From the NCBI GenBank assembly GCA_900314455.1, contig OMVI01000009.1, forward strand, positions 1 through 64,000: 64,000 bases of DNA, read 5' to 3'. This DNA comes from an uncultured Prevotella sp. (GTDB lineage: Bacteria > Bacteroidota > Bacteroidia > Bacteroidales > Bacteroidaceae). Below are positions 61,600 through 64,000 of the stretch, piece by piece. The notes under the pieces are model-generated. The model made no database searches. It was not told where the DNA came from and worked only from the letters and a program-made list of their open reading frames with translations. Within the stretch, counting starts at the first letter, position 1, and each line of letters begins with the position of its first letter. The translations under genes and the position numbers were made by a program.

Positions 61600-61683
61600 T
61601 TACTGTTTAGTTTATGATTCGGATTCTGATGTATAGGGAAACAACACCCGTACACATCGTCACAATAATTGAATAACAATCTG

Positions 61684-61691
61684 CAAACTTA
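61684..61691 (-). promoter_or_regulatory. Possible -7 box of the DUF349 gene
   Basis: On the minus strand TAAGTTTG lies about 85 bases before the start. No -33 box at the usual spacing is seen. Confidence 0.4.
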
Positions 61692-61744
61692 GATAAAAAG
61701 TTTGATAAATCCTAATTTTTACGTTATTTTTTTTCTTTTAAGGG

Positions 61745-62671
61745 TTAAATCAGACGTTTGCAACGCAACAGGAACCACGTTGCAACCGAAACAACGATGC
61801 TTATTGCCAAAGCTATAGGGAAGCCAAGCGGGTTGTTTTCGAGTCCGTTGATAAGGTTCATTCCGAATAACGAGGCTATTAGCGTAGGGAACATCATAAT
61901 GATGGATACCGAAGTGAGCGTACGCATGACGGTATTCATGTTGTTGTTGATGATGCTCGAATAAGTATCCATGGTCGATTCAAGGATGTCCGAATATATA
62001 CTCGTTGTCTCCCGCGCCTGGCTCATCTCGATGTTAACGTCCTCAATGAGGTCCGCATCGAGCTCGTCGACTTGCAGTTTGAACTTCAGTTTCTGAAGAA
62101 GGTTCTCGTTGCCACGTATCGATGTAATGAAATAAGTAAGCGAATCCTGAAGCCTCGACAGTCCGATAAGACTCTCGTTGTTCACCTCCTTGTCCAGATT
62201 ACGCTTTGCCTTCTCAATGAGCGTATTGATTTGCTTCAACCGTTTCAGATACCACACGGCGGAAGAGAGGAACAAGCGGAATATCATATCGACATAATCG
62301 GTGAAGCCAACACCGCGTTTCTGCTGATAGCTGACGAAGTCTATCATCATGTTCGTCTCGAAATTGCACACCGTTATAGTGACGTCGCGCTTGTGGATAA
62401 TGCCAAGAGGCACAGTCGTATACGGCGTCCGCGAGCGTATTTCCTTAACGTAGGGGATACGAAGTATTATGAGCATCCAACCGTCGTCGTACTCATAACG
62501 TGCGCGCTCGTCGGTATCGGCGATGTCGCTGAGAAAATAATCAGGGATGTGATAGGTGTCCTGGAGTTCCTGCTGCTCTGCATCGGTAGGGCATGTAGCC
62601 TGTATCCAGCAATTGGGCTGCCATTCCTTGATGGCATTCAAGTTCCCACTTATATTCCAATAAGTTTTCAT
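61745..62671 (-). CDS. CorA-family magnesium/cobalt transporter
   Basis: This 308-residue membrane protein has a large cytoplasmic N-terminal domain, a long helical stalk and two C-terminal membrane helices. The pore motif is FGMNLING (GMN signature), followed by the loop and second helix (IALAISIVVSVATWFLL) and a basic end. It should form a pentameric divalent-cation channel. It has a strong promoter and an unusually long (about 130-base) leader containing a hairpin, which may matter for control. Confidence 0.9.
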   Translation of the reverse strand: MKTYWNISGNLNAIKEWQPNCWIQATCPTDAEQQELQDTYHIPDYFLSDIADTDERARYEYDDGWMLIILRIPYVKEIRSRTPYTTVPLGIIHKRDVTITVCNFETNMMIDFVSYQQKRGVGFTDYVDMIFRLFLSSAVWYLKRLKQINTLIEKAKRNLDKEVNNESLIGLSRLQDSLTYFITSIRGNENLLQKLKFKLQVDELDADLIEDVNIEMSQARETTSIYSDILESTMDTYSSIINNNMNTVMRTLTSVSIIMMFPTLIASLFGMNLINGLENNPLGFPIALAISIVVSVATWFLLRCKRLI

Positions 62672-62713
62672 TGTTGCTAATCTCCCATGTTTTTGGCAAA
62701 CTAATACATGTGG

Positions 62714-62739
62714 GGATTAGCCTCATCTTGGGGTAATCC
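62714..62739 (-). promoter_or_regulatory. Hairpin in the corA leader
   Basis: On the minus strand GGATTACC pairs with GGCTAATCC across CCAAGATGA. It lies 43-68 bases before the corA ATG, within the transcript leader. It resembles no riboswitch class I can name. Confidence 0.4.
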
Positions 62740-62809
62740 TCACGCTGAAAAATTAAAGTCTGCCGCGTGATAATCGTCCATTTGCGTTATAATAATTGGT
62801 TTGCGGGTG

Positions 62810-62840
62810 CAAAGGTAATACTTTAAGAGCAAATCGCAAA
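62810..62840 (-). promoter_or_regulatory. Promoter of corA
   Basis: On the minus strand TTTG (62840-62837), a 19-base spacer and TACCTTTG (62817-62810) match the Bacteroidetes consensus exactly. Confidence 0.85.
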
Positions 62841-62863
62841 AATAAAAGCGAATAAAAAAACAT

Positions 62864-63028
62864 AGCCTCCCCAAGCCCCTCTGAATGGAGGGGATGTTTA
62901 ATTTGTATATTAAACGAATTAATGTCGCTAACCACAAACAAAGCAAAGAGCCTCTGTACATGGCATCTTATAACCCATATACAGAGGCTTTCAAACATCC
63001 CCTCCATTCAGAGGGGCTTGGGGAGGCT
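62864..63028. repeat. GC-rich palindromic element with perfect 36-base arms
   Basis: Arms at 62864-62899 and 62993-63028 are exact inverted copies of 36 bases. A second inverted pair, AGCCTCTGTA (62949-62958) and TACAGAGGCT (62980-62989), lies inside. It begins 10 bases after the pepD stop, reading on the minus strand, and may end that transcript. Confidence 0.9.
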
Positions 63029-63038
63029 TTGCCTTGCT

Positions 63039-64000
63039 TTACTTCTCCGGAACCTGCTCCAGAACAGCGGTGAGGAGATTCCAGAACGGCTGCGCTGTGT
63101 CGATTTCGAAACGCTCGTTCGTTGTGTGCGGACTTCGAAGCGTAGGACCAAGCGAAACGACATCCATGTCAGGATACTTGCCGAGGATGACAGAGCATTC
63201 CAGACCTGCATGGTCGACGACGACAGTGGCATCCTTTCCATTCTGTTCCTTGTAGACCTTGCAGAGCAGAGCCAGAAGCTCACTGTCAGGATTCGGATCC
63301 CAACCGCCATAGCTGCCGCTGAACTCCGTCTTCATGCCAGCCATATTGAAACAGCTCTCCAGTTGCTCAGCTACATACATCTTCATGTCCTCCCGGCTTG
63401 AGCGCGCAAGGATTTTAATTGAAGCCTCACCGCCACCTATCGTAATGATAGCGAGGTTCGATGAAGTCTCAACGACATTCGGTTTGACCGGTATCATTCG
63501 TACGACACCGTTGTGGCAAGCATATATTGCATCGATGAGATTGTCCATTATCTCCCGCGGAACAAGCTTCTCAGGCTTCTCGGCAGGCTCAACGAAGAAC
63601 TCAACATCATGCTCTATGGTCTTGAACTCGTCCTCTATTGCAAGGCGCTGAGCCTCTACCATCTTCTTCAGGGGCTCAACCTGCGCCTCAGAGAGCGCCA
63701 GTACGACCTCAGCCTTAAACGGAATGGCATTGCGCATGTTGCCGCCGTTCCAGCTAACGAGACGTGCACCGAGCTCAGCGACGGCCTTCCGTACGAGGCG
63801 GACCATCTCCTTGTTGGCGTTAGCGCGTCCCTCGTTTATCTCCAAGCCGGAGTGACCACCGCGAAGGCCCTTCAGCGTCACCTTGACAGCCGTTTCCTGG
63901 TCGTTGTCGACTTCCTGATACTTCAGCGTTGCTGTTATATCGATACCACCGGCAGAGCCAATCGTGAAGTTGCCCCATGTCTCTGAGTCGAGGTTGAGGT
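63039..64000 (-). CDS. pepD: Aminoacyl-histidine dipeptidase, 3' part
   Basis: This M20-family zinc dipeptidase runs off the right edge of the window, so its start is not visible. The readable part includes NLDSETWGNFTIGSAGGIDI at the edge, GLRGGHSGLEI, NGGNMRNAIP, VETSSNLAII and the terminal VSLGPTLRSPHTTNERFEI, which holds the last metal-site histidine. It releases amino acids from Xaa-His and other dipeptides in the cytoplasm. A palindromic element follows the stop at 63039. Confidence 0.92.
   Translation of the reverse strand, partial: LNLDSETWGNFTIGSAGGIDITATLKYQEVDNDQETAVKVTLKGLRGGHSGLEINEGRANANKEMVRLVRKAVAELGARLVSWNGGNMRNAIPFKAEVVLALSEAQVEPLKKMVEAQRLAIEDEFKTIEHDVEFFVEPAEKPEKLVPREIMDNLIDAIYACHNGVVRMIPVKPNVVETSSNLAIITIGGGEASIKILARSSREDMKMYVAEQLESCFNMAGMKTEFSGSYGGWDPNPDSELLALLCKVYKEQNGKDATVVVDHAGLECSVILGKYPDMDVVSLGPTLRSPHTTNERFEIDTAQPFWNLLTAVLEQVPEK

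Overview
The window looks like a chromosomal segment from a gut or rumen Prevotella-type member of the Bacteroidetes (order Bacteroidales). Three things point there. Many genes are preceded by the Bacteroidetes promoter form TTTG-N19-TAnnTTTG rather than the E. coli form, and most starts lack a clear Shine-Dalgarno site. Many products are Bacteroidales-typical: a DUF5689 lipoprotein with its TonB receptor, an LptD_2-type LptD, DUF3822, TIGR02757, an HU-related histone-like protein and DUF349. Secreted proteins carry C-terminal tails of the Prevotella sorting-module type. I see no tRNA, rRNA, CRISPR array, prophage or intact insertion sequence.

Layout. 1-0.49 kb is non-coding and repeat-rich. 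0.49-9.2 kb holds cell-surface and household genes: ugd, a WecA/MraY-type transferase, a histidine phosphatase, a Gly/Ser-rich secreted protein, a Wzi-type outer-membrane protein with a lipoprotein partner, a DUF308 protein, udk and a UDG-fold protein. 9.4-17.6 kb is the most coherent accessory locus: a secreted endonuclease/exonuclease/phosphatase protein, a divergent TonB-dependent receptor, two modular lipoproteins, and (after rpmE2) a lipoprotein DNA/RNA endonuclease. I read it as a candidate surface system for extracellular nucleic-acid breakdown and uptake. 18.2-29 kb carries two small lipoproteins, a CE12-type esterase, glutathione peroxidase, trxB, a small heat-shock protein, a Ca/Na exchanger, a TlpA-like reductase, a biotin-dependent carboxyltransferase-like enzyme and an HD protein. 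29-41 kb carries lptD, frr, rsgA, an aldose epimerase, yitT-mnmA, a RecD-like helicase and DUF3822-rsmD-TIGR02757. 41.4-51.9 kb is one long minus-strand run from an FtsB-like protein through pyrC, a stand-alone MetH activation domain, a metallophosphoesterase, plsC and a glycosyltransferase to mfd. 52-64 kb holds a GH25/MORN lysozyme-like protein, an HU-like protein, a three-gene pectate lyase unit, DUF349, corA and the 3' part of pepD.

The most unusual material is between genes. A GC-rich palindromic element occurs at about 14 places. Its left arm usually follows a stop codon and its right arm usually abuts the next start codon. In two genes (trxB and the endonuclease lipoprotein) the right arm has become coding sequence, and one copy encloses a relic of a DUF559-family nuclease. 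Four AT-rich islands each carry four AT cores at a 21-23 bp period and lie 17-19 kb apart. Other signals are an orphan promoter plus terminator that predicts a small RNA, a helically phased TGTCA array upstream of hsp20, an apparently leaderless yitT, and a biotinyl-like domain without its lysine.
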